A model generated the notes under the pieces. It searched no databases. It had not been told where the DNA came from and saw only the letters and a program-made list of their open reading frames with translations. A DNA stretch of 64,000 nt from Klebsormidium nitens. Its lineage: Eukaryota; Streptophyta; Klebsormidiophyceae; Klebsormidiales; Klebsormidiaceae. How positions within the stretch are numbered: position 1 is the first letter of the stretch; each line of letters starts with the position of its first letter. This document shows, piece after piece, positions 37,101 through 48,688 of the stretch. The DNA lies in NCBI GenBank assembly GCA_000708835.1, contig DF237058.1:62001-126000 (forward strand), in the 5' to 3' direction. Made by a program: the position numbers and the translations under genes.

Positions 37101-38448
37101 TTCTTTGCGCCCGCGAAGAGTTGCCAAAGCTGCAGACAGGGAGACAACGAGATCAGCGCCTCAGAAAAAAAATCAGGGTACAGAAAGGTAGGCAGGATCA
37201 TGGACCTTGTGTTCCTCGAGTGTAGGGACCAGTTTGCGAGGTGTGATTGACTGTGTTGACTTGTTCCACCAGAAACCAAGGCGTTGAAAGGGGTGTCCAC
37301 TCTCAAACTCGACTTCCAGAGGGCTCTGCAGCAGGTCACCATAATGAGAAGATTCTAGTTTTCAAAGTATAGTGCGGTGCATTGATCAGCTTGATGCCTA
37401 TGAACTAATTCATGATAGTACCATCGACTACGAGAAAAAAGAGTGGCCCCATACCTCTCCGCGAAGATACATCGGCACCCCCCCTTTGACCAGCGCTCGC
37501 AGCTCATCCTCCCACGCACATTCCTCTTCCTTCTCATTGTCGCTGCTCTCATTTGCTGTCCCGTCAACTCGCACCCCGTCTGCGCTTTCCACCACAGCCT
37601 CTGATTGGTTTCCGTCAGCTTCCGACTCAATTGCGCCATTAACGGTCACCTCGTGCTGCGTCCCCCCCGCAGCTGCTGCTGCTTGCCGCCGTTCCTGGCG
37701 CGCGCGCTTCTTGTCACGAGCGTCGATTGCCCTTTCCACAGGCCAAAGGGACATCCGCAAAGAGCTCGGCCACTCCTTTTGCACTTGCGAAGTCCAGTCA
37801 CGTGATCCTCCCTCAGAGCCGCTGGCAGATAGATTGGACGCCTGTGACTTGAGGCTTCTACTCCGCCGCTCGTCATCACTCTCCTCACCAACGGGCTCAT
37901 CTTGATCAGCGTTAGTAGGAGTAGCGGGCCTTAGCATGCCACTGTCAGCTGAGGAGATGGTTCTCTGCAGAAAGCTCTCCCATCGCTCCGCTCTCTCGCG
38001 TTCCTCTTCCTGAAAGACAGTCAACATCCATAATCATGTCCTAAAAAGCCACTGCCAGTGGACTTCAGGCAATCAGCTCCCAAACTGATGTGATATGACA
38101 CTTATATCGATAGGACAGCCTAAGGCATGAAGAATTGCAAGATCTCTTCAGTCCGACAAGCAGAAGCTGTGATAAGAAGCTGTTTGCGTACCTGGTAGAT
38201 TGGCCCGTATTCCTTGTACTTTTCAGCATGCTGGGGACGCACAGCAAACCCATAGATGTCTCTGCAAGCATCAGGTGCAGCTGGAATGAGCAAACCCTAA
38301 AACTGCTACTCAACCACAACGTCCTGCCTCAGATCGCACGACTGCAGAAGCATGATGGAAATAAGAGCTCAATATAGCGCAATGCCCACCTGCTCAAAGG
38401 TGCTGCTGGCACCTTGATTGGAGTTTTTGGTTGACCCTTCTTGAACAT
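31116..38448 (-). CDS. TBC-domain Rab GTPase-activating protein with C-terminal coiled coil
   Basis: Cytosolic Rab GAP of the plant Ypt/Rab-GAP (Gyp1p-like) family. Sixteen exons: 38448..38390, 38261..38192, 38009..37455, 37129..36926, 36624..36511, 36361..36303, 36119..36053, 35561..35510, 35134..34958, 34444..34278, 33988..33707, 33277..33134, 32748..32647, 32452..32351, 31902..31651, 31259..31116; 849 residues. The N-terminus has the plant signature RDIYGFAVRPQH. The TBC domain starts near GGVPMYLRGE and keeps both catalytic finger residues, R300 in IEKDLPR and Q334 in GYCQG; later blocks are FLAALLLLLMPEEAAFW and LPWESVLRVWDVLLFE. Exons 11-16 are coiled coil. The intron after exon 7 (donor at 36052) begins GC rather than GT. 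An extra small exon near 32110-32150 is possible but not needed. Confidence 0.93.
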
Positions 38449-40046
38449 TGCGGATCAAAATGATCCAATGAGTTCCAGCAGTGGTTAGGGCGGATGCAAC
38501 AACATATGAACAATGGAGCCAATTTCAATACTTGCGCAATGCCTCGATCAGTGCGCCGAGAAGGACTTTGTGAATCACATATGTGCCAATGCACGCCTGT
38601 ATATGCGCAAATGCTTTTGGCACTACAGGCACGGACTCAGCTGGCGGGGCTGCTGGAAGAAATACTCTTTGCTGAACAAAGATGAATATCCACGGTTCTT
38701 CCCACAAACAAGACGATAGCAGCTCAAGACAATGCGCCTTGAACGGAACGTTGAAACTTTGAAAGCTTTGCTGCTTGGCACTCTGGCTTTTTCAGCCTTT
38801 TTGCTGCAGTTGCTACAGTTGCAGTCTCAGAGCTACGGGCAAGGTTGGTTGGCGTCGTGGTTATCAACCAACGCAACGGGTTACAATAACGTTGTAACGT
38901 TCTATATCGCAATTTATCGACGGCTTTGTAAGCTTCCCCTGTGTCGCATCCGACGGTGAATGTTCCAAGTAAGGAGCAGTTTGCTCCCCCGTCATTGCCG
39001 TCGATGAGATTTATACGCCTTGCTTACCGTCGATCCCAAAGAGGAGTGAGTCAGCCGAATGGGCGCTGACTCAGCACCCCAAATTTGGGCGAACCCTCGA
39101 GGGCATGCCGCGCTGGAACTTTCAAAGAAGCAATTCGCCGGCCATCGGGTGACTTGCGTGCTTTCAGAGGCCAATATTTTGAAATTTTAAGCTACGCCGC
39201 TTTTGCCATTCTCAACATGTTCAAACCGACGAGGATGATCCCGCTGTTTGGTGCCGCCACGTTCGACCTCGTTCAGAGCCCCAGCTGGTGATGTCAGGGG
39301 TGTGCTGCCCCGACTGAGCGACTGCTTTGGTTCATGGCTACCGGTGACAAAGGTGGGGAGGCGCTTGTGAAGAGGCCGAGCGCTTGTGGAGGGCTGCAAA
39401 CCTTTGCGCTAGTGGATGCTGAGTTTTTTCCCAGGACGTGGCCCGCGACGTAAGCCGATGACGGACAGTTGGTGTCAACTTTGCCTGAAATTGTTGACAG
39501 TCGGTTCCTAGTATCATCGTGCCCCAATTGATGCTTGCTGTGGGACCTCCCATGGTGCCTTGGGAACGGTGAGTCGTCTGATTAATCCTGCGGGGTGTTT
39601 TTTGTGTTTCGCTGCATGCTCCAACTGCTGGCTCTTCGTCTCTCTTGTGTGTACACCGAGTGGCAGTCACTCCTTGCCTAGCTATTCACTGGCAGTCATG
39701 CTAGATGGTCTTGAGAACATTGTACTTTCTTATGCAGTAACACTGTGCTTTGCCAAATTGAGCAATATGGTGGAGGATAAATACGAGAGGTCAATCTTGA
39801 AGTGCGCCAGTGTCGTGGTACTTCTGCCCTGGACAGCGCCAGCCAGAAGAACTGTTAGTGTTAAAAACAACGCTCTTGATAGGCTTCTTGTTCGATTTTC
39901 AATGTAATTGTCACAAGTGCTGAATCTCCAATCAGATACGCCAGTTAAAATAATTGTGCTTTTAACCTTTCTGATTTGCAGAGTCCGATTCAGCCTGTCA
40001 AGCGCCCAGCTCATGACCCCCGCCCGACCCCCGTTTTCATTACGTA
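38449..40046. other. Intergenic between the RabGAP and the F-box gene
   Basis: Holds the RabGAP promoter on its left side. Several open frames of 60-115 codons are present on both strands, none with recognisable similarity or coherent splice structure. Confidence 0.4.
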
Positions 40047-40430
40047 ATGAATGGACAAGAGAGCCTACACAGCCGAACCCTCCGGAAGGGGACAGTAGGA
40101 GCAGTGTTAACTAAGGAGGCGACCATTAAAGATTCCACTACTTCTGACATCACGAACCTGCCCAGTGATGTCACGCGGGAAATCTTGGCTCGACTGCCTC
40201 TGAATATGCAGAACTTGAGGGCAATGGCTCAAGTCAGCAAGAGCTGGGATTCGGTCGTACAGGAAACCTTTGTAGAAATGTGGCAACAGATTCAGCGCTG
40301 TCAAGATCAGGGGGCAGATTTGTCCAGTCGGGGGGGTGTAACACTGATTCTGCGGCCTAGCTGGTTGTACGGTGATGAGGACTATCAGCCTGTAAGGCGA
40401 GCCAGAAGGGTAGTCAGTGTGGAGGCGTGA
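40047..40430 (+). CDS. Short F-box domain protein
   Basis: A 127-residue open frame with an F-box near residues 34-80: ITNLPSDVTREILARLPL, then AMAQVSKSWDSVVQETF. F-boxes bind SKP1 and recruit substrates to SCF ubiquitin ligases; the partner is normally chosen by a C-terminal repeat domain, which is missing here, as the frame stops soon after WLYGDEDYQP. The gene may continue through an unrecognised intron, be a truncated copy, or be a real short F-box protein. The F-box match is convincing, the gene boundaries are not. Confidence 0.6.
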   Translation: MNGQESLHSRTLRKGTVGAVLTKEATIKDSTTSDITNLPSDVTREILARLPLNMQNLRAMAQVSKSWDSVVQETFVEMWQQIQRCQDQGADLSSRGGVTLILRPSWLYGDEDYQPVRRARRVVSVEA

Positions 40431-42387
40431 ACTAGAAGGCAACCACTTGGGGAAGTTTTGAAGGAAGCTCAATTAAACATAGACATGTTGTAGATAGCAT
40501 AGCTTGTACCTTAGAGCCGTGCTTATTGTTCTGTAAGGAGGAAGATACAGCTAGCAAGTACTGTGTTAGAGAAGTCGCATTCCAGCCAAAGCTTGACTCC
40601 CGGATGTTGATAACCAGGCAAGGAGACCCTGACAGAAAAGTGGAGGCAGCCTACTTCAGTTCAGGCAGGGGTGCTCCGGATAGCAGGTGTCAAGCTGCAG
40701 ACTCCAACTAGTTTTCCGCCCTGTCAAGCTCTGTTTCTGGAGGTGGGACCTTGCTGGGAACGCTGATCTTGGTAAGCTACCCACACAATTGCTTTCTCAT
40801 CATAGGAGTATTGGTTCTTGTCAGCTGTAATTGTCTCTATGCCACTGGCGTTGCTTTGACCGGGTGATTCTTTAGGATCTGGCATTTGTAAATCTGGCCA
40901 TACGTGCTAGGACTGTGGTCCTTCATTGCTCATTAGCTTTTACTCCGATTGACTGATCCAAGGTTTGATCCTGAGGACCCAGTTTGTTCGTTCAGATTTC
41001 AAATATCTTATTTACTTGGACAACCTAGTCCATGGTAGAAGAGCTCGGATGCAAGGTGCAAGCACTCGAAGCTTGCTTAGAGACGAAGCCTGTCAATACC
41101 GGGATCTCATGATGTTCTTCTTTTGTATTTCAGGTTGCCTCACCAAGCTTCAAGACATCCCATAAGGTATATGCAGGCTGTACAGTACTTTGTTAAGCTT
41201 ATTGTACATACAAGCCACAAAAGCGAATGTGACTACAGTAGGGATCAGCCGCGTCAGAGCTGTACATGTGAGAGATAGCTCGCAGACGACTTGGAGATGC
41301 GTGTTAGGTATGATAGCCGCCTTCAAAATCCTAGTGCCCTAGCATGGACTTCGATCAAGCTGTGGACTCGAATCAGATTCTTGAATCGCCACATCTAGTA
41401 ACGCAAAGTGCTTGCTGAAACCCAGGGTTTCATTGTGTGAATCATCTCAGAGGTATGCGCAACCGTCATGCACGGTGCAGCCTTGCTTTTGACGTACGTA
41501 TTGAACGTATTGAACGTATTGAACGTATTGAATGATTCAAAGTTGGATTGGACAACCGGCCAGCTATAGATGTTGCGTATGTTGTCCGACCACTGCAATT
41601 TCATTTCAAACTAGCTCTGTATCCCATGGCTCCCGCATGCGTGCGTTGCCAGAGCTTATGCATCTGATGAAAGTTGTTTCAAAGCTGTACGGTTCGCGCT
41701 AGGCCGGGCGTATACATGCTGCAATGAATCGTGGAAACCCCGATGCAGTCAGTCGATCATAGTACAGTGGTTTCAAGTTAAGCATATGATGATCAGACAT
41801 GCGAAGCAAAGAGGCTTGACATCATATACACGTGCACACATCATGTACGGAGCATGCGCTCGACATCAAGCAACCTGCATGAATGCTGCAATGATCGCAT
41901 TGATCATGCAGCCGAAGGTAGCCGGCCTTGACACATGGAACGCACATGGTTTTAATACCATCTTTAAAGTCCGGATAATACCCTGCACCATCAGCTGTAG
42001 TGTATACAGGCGGTGATTGGTACTAGCGCATTAATTCTGTAAAACGAGTGGTGTTCTGAGGGCATCGTCCAAGGCAATGACTGAGAATTATGCAACAGAG
42101 CAATCACTGCACCGGCATACACCCACTGACCTTTTGCGTGAAGTCAATTGTGCTCTGTATAGCGGGACATGCAGAACGATTCAGGTGCAAGATTGACGAA
42201 TCTTGGGCGCAGTCAACAGATTTCGTTTTACGGCGGCAAGTGCTCCTTCACCATATTAGCAAGGCAGAAGCGCCTGCCACGACGTCAGCTTGTATCCGGC
42301 AGTCGTCCAGGGCCGATTTTTGCTCTCCTGGCACACATAGGTCACCTCCGACAAAGAGTGCCATGTTTAGCTACTTCTGCTAACCAG
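40431..42387. other. Intergenic, nothing recognised apart from a minisatellite
   Basis: No coding similarity on either strand. Includes the 3' UTR of FAS2 on the right. Confidence 0.4.
41498..41533. repeat. Minisatellite, four 9-base units
   Basis: GTATTGAAC three times, then GTATTGAAT, in tandem. Confidence 0.95.
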
Positions 42388-45300
42388 TTATTTCTCGTTG
42401 CTGTCGGTTGGCTCTACGCTTAACGCCCTCGCAATTTCCACACTCGCAGATCGCGCCAGCTCCTCCAAACCCGCCACGGGTTTGCATGGCGAGGGGCTTA
42501 TGCGCCGGATAGGCTTTGCGCTCCGAACGCCGCTGGCGTCAGGAGAGGCTCCAGAGGCAACCGGTGAGGCCTTTGCGGCTGGCGATGCCTGACGCTCTCT
42601 GACGTCAAGGCTCCCGTTGCTGACGTCAGCGGAACGGCCCTTCACGGGGGTCGTCAAGGAGGCGTCCTCGACGGGGGGGCTCGGGGATGGGGTGATTCGC
42701 CTAACCGGTTTTGGAACTTCGGTGGTTTGGCTGGCAGGCTCGGGGATTCGGGGCTTCGTAACCGTGGGGGTTTGCTTGACTGCGTCCAAGGGGCTCTTTG
42801 ATTCTTCCCCAGCCGGCACCGTAACAGGCGTAATCCGCCGCTTCTTCGCTTCCTGTCCACCCGCTACGTCCAAGGGCGGAACGGCGACTGGGGCGATCCG
42901 CTTCGGCGGCAGCGGAACAGCCTGAGGGCTTACAACGGGGTTAAGCGAAGCCGCGGGGTTAGGTCCCGCTAGCTCGACGACCGACAGCGGCACAACTCTC
43001 TTGGGTGGCGGCACGTTTGCGGCAGGCTTTGCGGAAGATTTTGCCGTCATTGTGTGCCCATTGCTTCCAAAGGCCCCTTCCGCTAAGGTGACCCCGCCGA
43101 GAAGCGCCGACTCGACCACTGGGGCGCTCGCCACCGGAGTGATCCGCCGCGGCGCTTTCTCACCGGCTCTTGAGTCGCGCTCGAGTGTTTTCACACCAAG
43201 TGCCGGCCCATCGGCCGCGGCCGCGTCGAGCACATTTTCCGCGGGTGCGCTCGCGACGGGAGTGATTCGTCGCGCTTGCTTTTGGGGCGGAGCGTCCGCG
43301 CCCTCGGGTCTCTCCTCGGCAGGACGCTTGGCGGAGGACTCAACGTGGCCTGCTGCGGTGGCGACACGTGGCTGTTGTTCGGGGCTAGGCGTCCTCTCCT
43401 CGGATCCTAAGGAGGAATGTAAGCGCTGTTAGATGGATTTCAGGGACATTGTATGGTTGTTGAGTGGCATTTGGTTTCTTCAGTAGCAGAGGGAAAGTCT
43501 TACCTGCGGTGTAGTTCGCCAAAGAAGTTCCAAGCGTCGAAATAGACTTTCCGTCATTGCGGGCAGCGTGACACGCTCGTAAGCCAAACAGAGCTGACGA
43601 ATCAGAGGAAAAAGGAAGGTCCTAGTCCACATGAACGCGTTACAAATGCGTGGACGGAGGCTGTACGATGAGGATCCTAAAAGATCGTTCAAACGGCGGC
43701 TGCAGTGTCGGTGGGAAGGTACTACTCTGGTGATTCGTCCCCCTCGGTCAGGTCTACTGAATCTGCAGACAATGACCAGTACCGCTCTTTGGTTAGTCTC
43801 ACTTTTGCTTCTAGAGTCCCCCTTCCTCTTTTTCGCAACCGCAGGCCAATGACTCACGCAAGGGGACAGCGGGTCGACCACACTTCGGGTGCTCACCTGT
43901 TCGCGGACCAGCCGCGGCCTCCTCCCTCTCCTTTGCCGCGCTGTCTGCGGCTCGCGAACGGCATGCTTCTGGCAAGTGCTCCGCAACATGGGCTGGTAAT
44001 TCTGCAAATCGAGTACTCAGCTCAGGTCTTGTCGATTCACGAGTGTGTACGCGTACGTACTGGCATGACCTTCTGATCTTCCGAAACAGTTTCTTCATTT
44101 CATGAAGTACTTCGAAACGTTCGGTCTGGCTGTTGCCTTGCTGAGAGCTGGCTTCGAAGCCTGCCTTTGTCGGGCAAGTCTTAAAACGCCTACACCGAAG
44201 TCGCATGAAGACAAAAGCTCAAGTGTACCCGTCCTGCCATTGACCCTAGGCTCCATCAAAGAAACCGTAAATGCGGCTCACCTTCGAGTGGCACCACCTC
44301 CCCCAGCTCCCCTTCGTCAAATGCCACAACGGTGCAGTAGCCGTCCTGAGACGCGATTGACAGGTACTGGGCGTCGGCAGACCTGTTAGAACGGGCCAAT
44401 GAGTGAGCGACAGGCATCGGCTGACCTTCTCGGGAGCTCAGTTAATAGAAAGTCAGTTTGATCCCGGTGCGCCCCGCTTCTCGACCCTAAGTGCTTGTTA
44501 AATCTATTCTTTTGGCAGTCTGTCGGATGCCGAAACGGCAGGGGAAACACCCGTCCGAAGTGTCAAGACAGTCACCATGACGATTGAAGGGACTTTACGA
44601 GTAAACGAACGGCAAAAATGCGACTTGAGCAACAGAAAAGATCTGGCAACTCTGTCAAGTTGTACTGCAGCCATTGCCGCTGTCATTCGTTAGATCTTAT
44701 AGCGTTTAGTCCGCAATTGCCACTACGATCTAATAAAAATTGCGAAAGAATCTCACCAGGCGACGTCGCTGATTGCTGCGTAATGCAGCCCCGCCAGTAG
44801 CGCGATTGGCGTTGACCTCTGCGTATCATACAGGAAGATGGAGTCCAAAGTAGCGACCACATAGATCAGCCGGTAGGGCAACTTAAGTGTTGTCGAAAGA
44901 TCTGGGGCGCCATCAACGGCCGGAAAGTTTTGGAGGCGTTTGAAGAGTCTGGGGCAGAAGCGGACCGCGACTACGGACTTGCCGGCGCCTGGGAGGTGCA
45001 TAACGGGGCTGCATACGAGGAGGAATAGAGACAAGCTATGGAAAGGATTTATAAGAGCAGTTGCTCCAAAGAAGAGGTCCTTAGAGCATTGCTCCAGTCT
45101 TTTAACCTGGAGTGGACTGAGTGTGAGGTTCAGCGAACTCAGAGCTGATTGGTAAGCAGTAGTTACCGTTGCAGCCAGGGTTGCAGGGTTGCACTGTGCC
45201 TTTTCAAATTTTATACATGAACGTCTCACTGCACAGATTGAGAAGTGCAGAATCGAACGCACCTGGACCAGTCTTTGCGGGAGAAGACGTATGAAGTGTT

Positions 45301-47986
45301 GACGGCTCGAGATTCAGCTGTGTGCTTGTAGAGACCTGCACAAATGAATCAGACCACTGTTTCAAGCCGTAGCCGACAATTGCTAGATCGGTTGAAGTCT
45401 AGTGATGTGCAGTAAAGGTTACTGTTCTTAAGAGTCAAATATCAGCATGCATTTGCCCGCCAAACCTGCTTATCGTCTCTTGGATCCACCATCCTATTGC
45501 CCACAACGAAGTCCAGAATATCTCGAGTCCGATCATGTTATTGATCAAAAAAGTTCTTGATCAAAGTCAGCTTACCTGCGGGAGTAACAAGGAAAGAGCC
45601 GTCCGGGGACCAGGCGAGGCGGCGGAAGAAAGAGGGCATGTTCTCGTCCTGGAACATGTGGTGCTTGGTGGGGCCCGGCTGCACCAACAAGCCTCTGCGC
45701 TTCAGTACCGTAAATTGGAGCTGGGCTGCTTGCGCGTCACATGGTTTCATTATGGCACAAAGCTGGAATAGGGCACAGATGACAACTGAGCAGGAACATT
45801 GGAGCCAAGTTTCGCGCACAGGCACTCTGTACGGTCTCGCGAACTTCCGCGACAAGCGTTGTGCCAGCAGGTCTTCTCTACCGGCTGGAAAAATGTGACG
45901 GAGCGGCACAATGAACGGTTTCCAAAAAGTTGATCAGTTCGTATTCACCCTGCTTTCAAATAAACATGGTTGTTCACCTGAGGGATTCTTGAACATCTTT
46001 ACAGCGAGCTCCTAGATCCCTGAGATCCAGCTCCATCTGATTTTGTAATCATATCAACATGCACTCAGAAACAAAGCTTTCACCCCTAAAGCCCCCCACC
46101 TTTGATGGCCCTGCCTCCCCCTCCCCTGCCGGCTCAACAGCCACAGCCGCCCCTGGCGCTGTCTCCCGTTTGGCCAGTGTGTGCTGCAGCACAAACCCCT
46201 CCCCCCTGCGGCTCTGCTTGCCCTTGCCCTGAGGCTGGGGCGCATACACTCGGCACGAGCGGTCCGCGCTTTGAGACACAATGAAGTGGCCCAGGGGGTC
46301 CCAAGCCACCCCCTGGACGAAGTGTTGGTGGCCCTCCAGAAACTGCCGGGCGGAGCCTGGCAACAGGAGGGCAACAGCGGTGACCTCTTCAGCTCGGGTT
46401 GCTCAATGTTGTCCTGATTGTGATTTTAGTGATCAAAAGAAAATGTCTAGCTCTTCAATGTGCGGGTAGGATCAAGCTCGTGAACGGCAGAGTTTCGGGC
46501 CTGCACCAATCGCTTACAAGCCTTCACACCAATTGCTTACAAGTCATCATACACTCTTCTGCCGTCTACACATAAGGCTTTAGTATTTGAAGCCACCACC
46601 ACATGCCCTGACAGAAGAAATAATGCCAGGACGTCCTCGACTCTGACTAGACTGCCAGCGGGCTGGTCGAAATCAGCCGCTCTGTCTTTGTCAAAGAAGT
46701 GTGCTTGGTGGTCGTCAGTGACGCTCACCCTTTGCAACGTCCCAGATGATGCAGGAGTTGTCGACCGAGGCGGTAACAAGAGATGCGCCGTCAAGCGACC
46801 AGCACAAGTCTGCCACGTCTTTTGAATGGTTTCTGCAGCATTAGGAATCCCAGTGTGAGGATAGATGTCGGAAGGTCAGGTGTGAACAAGTTCCAAGTCC
46901 GTCCAAACCTTTTCCTGTTTCCCCATAAAGTCTCGGCGTAAAGGAGCCCGGCTGGCCACCCTTCAAGGCAACATTCTTATCACTTTGACTGAGGGAATGA
47001 TGGATGAGATGCAATTGTAGAAGTGATAGCGGCGATCCACGAAGGTCCATTGAACTTACTTCAGAACCGCCACAACTTTCCAGATGGAGGAGCCTGTTGC
47101 CGTCACCACTAGCTTCCACAGCATAAGCTCTCCCCCTGCACAAGCAGGCATGTGAAATTCTTCATCATGGACCCCACACAACGCAAGCTCCAACCTCTAC
47201 CTTGAGCAGATATGCCAGTAGTCACATCCTCGGCCCCATGAGCTGTACTTGCATGTGAGGCTCGCGAAGCTACAATCTGGTTCGACGGATGCCTCTGGAT
47301 TTGGACAGCTTGCAACTCACGTGGTGGGGGGTTGCATTTCTACTTACCATCACCGCCGGACGCCAGATGATCGCCTGCAAGTCAGACCACGTGTCACATT
47401 CAGTCAGCTTTTTAGGAGTATCTAAGCATCTTATGAAGCACATGCGGATCACCGCAGGTTATCCTTGTGGCAACTGATCCTGACAGAAAGTTGGATTATG
47501 GCAAAAGTCCACTGCCAAAGGCAAAAGAGTCTCTTCAGCTTACCTGTGGGTGAAAAGCGCACGATGTTGACGGGCAGGTTGTGATGACTGAGGCTTGTTT
47601 GAAAGCTTGCCACTGGCGCGCCATCAGAGTCTCTCTCCAGTTGCCACAGCTGTGAAGTAGCGGTTTGTCAAAAAGGGCGATTCATGAGCAGAAGCAAATG
47701 CAGCTTAGTGTATGTGTGCTGGACTCAAAAAGTGTTGCCAAACATGGTGCATTGGAAACAAGAGGATACTCTCACTGGCATGGCCTGCTGTACTGCAGTC
47801 AATCGTTCTTGGTGCTTTTTGGTATTCATCATAGACTGAATGTGGTGGCGGATGCATGAAGGCGCGTGTTCCCACCCGAATGTCTTTGTCGGCACCCCCC
47901 GTAGCAAGCAAGCCTGACGGATGGAAGTCCAGGCTCAGTACAGGATCCTTCCCATGCCACAGGATCTGCAGCGTCTTAGCTTTCAT
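42388..47986 (-). CDS. FAS2: Chromatin assembly factor 1 subunit p60 (FAS2/CHAF1B)
   Basis: WD40 subunit of CAF-1, which loads H3-H4 onto newly replicated DNA in the nucleus with the histone chaperone ASF1. Twelve exons: 47986..47876, 47649..47544, 47374..47348, 47135..47060, 46832..46729, 46356..46100, 45678..45576, 45317..45263, 45008..44757, 44382..44282, 44001..43897, 43406..42388; 771 residues, all phases consistent. WD40 landmarks are [89 protein letters not shown] and [16 protein letters not shown]. Exon 3 is only 27 bases. The last exon (339 codons) is a low-complexity tail with seven RRITPV-like motifs. The start is the plant-type [18 protein letters not shown]. Confidence 0.95.
42490..43272 (-). 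other. Seven-fold RRITPV-type motif tract in the FAS2 tail
   Basis: Within the last FAS2 exon the order is [64 protein letters not shown] and [10 protein letters not shown], spaced by Pro/Ala/Ser/Val-rich linkers. The core R-R/K-I-x-P resembles the B-domain motif by which HIRA and CAF-1 p60 bind ASF1. Confidence 0.8.
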
Positions 47987-48688
47987 TGCTCCTGCAATTT
48001 TTTGAGGTTATCTTGACCGCTTGCTTAATTGCTTTATTTAAACGAGCCTTGTCGCATTCCAGTCGCTCCTCATCTCAGGAATAGCACCTGCCACCGAAAG
48101 GCTCCTACATGGAGCCAAGTGAAGCTGTGGCAGAGCGTTCAGAACAACTAGCTCAACGGAACACTCAACCTGGGTCTGATCATACCAATGCGCACAGCTT
48201 TGCAGGACTGATGATGACAAATGCAAGCTCTTGAATCCACACTAAAGTAGGGGCGCTGCAAGCTGGAAACCATTCAGTACGGGCGTCCTCTCCCACTCTT
48301 CTACCTATATGTATCCTGCAAACTACGACAATCTGAAGTGAAAACAAATGAATGCTGCTCAGAGTTTCACAGCTTCAAAGACAACTTTGAAACCTGCTCG
48401 CTTCTGATTGGTCGGTCTTCCCGCCATAAGTTTGGCCGTGCGATGGCGCGGCCGCGCCAGCCTGAATCCGCGCGGCCGCGATGCGAGCACGTTTAATGTT
48501 TTCTTCCTCGGATTTTCAGGCTGCAGCCATGGCTTTTCACAAGCTGAACTCCATTGCAGCCCAATTGGCAATCATGGGTGCATTTGGCTCGCAGCCATTG
48601 ACATAAGAGCTCTGATCAGCTGGACTTCGTTCTTCTCTAGAGCAATCAAACAGGTTTGCACTTTGCAACGGACTTCCACGGTGACGCC
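47987..48688. promoter_or_regulatory. Bidirectional intergenic region between FAS2 and SNX1
   Basis: 702 bases separate the two start codons, which face away from each other. A short GC-rich segment, GCGCGGCCGCGCCAGCC and GCGCGGCCGCG, lies near 48440-48480. Both promoters and 5' UTRs must be here. Confidence 0.5.
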
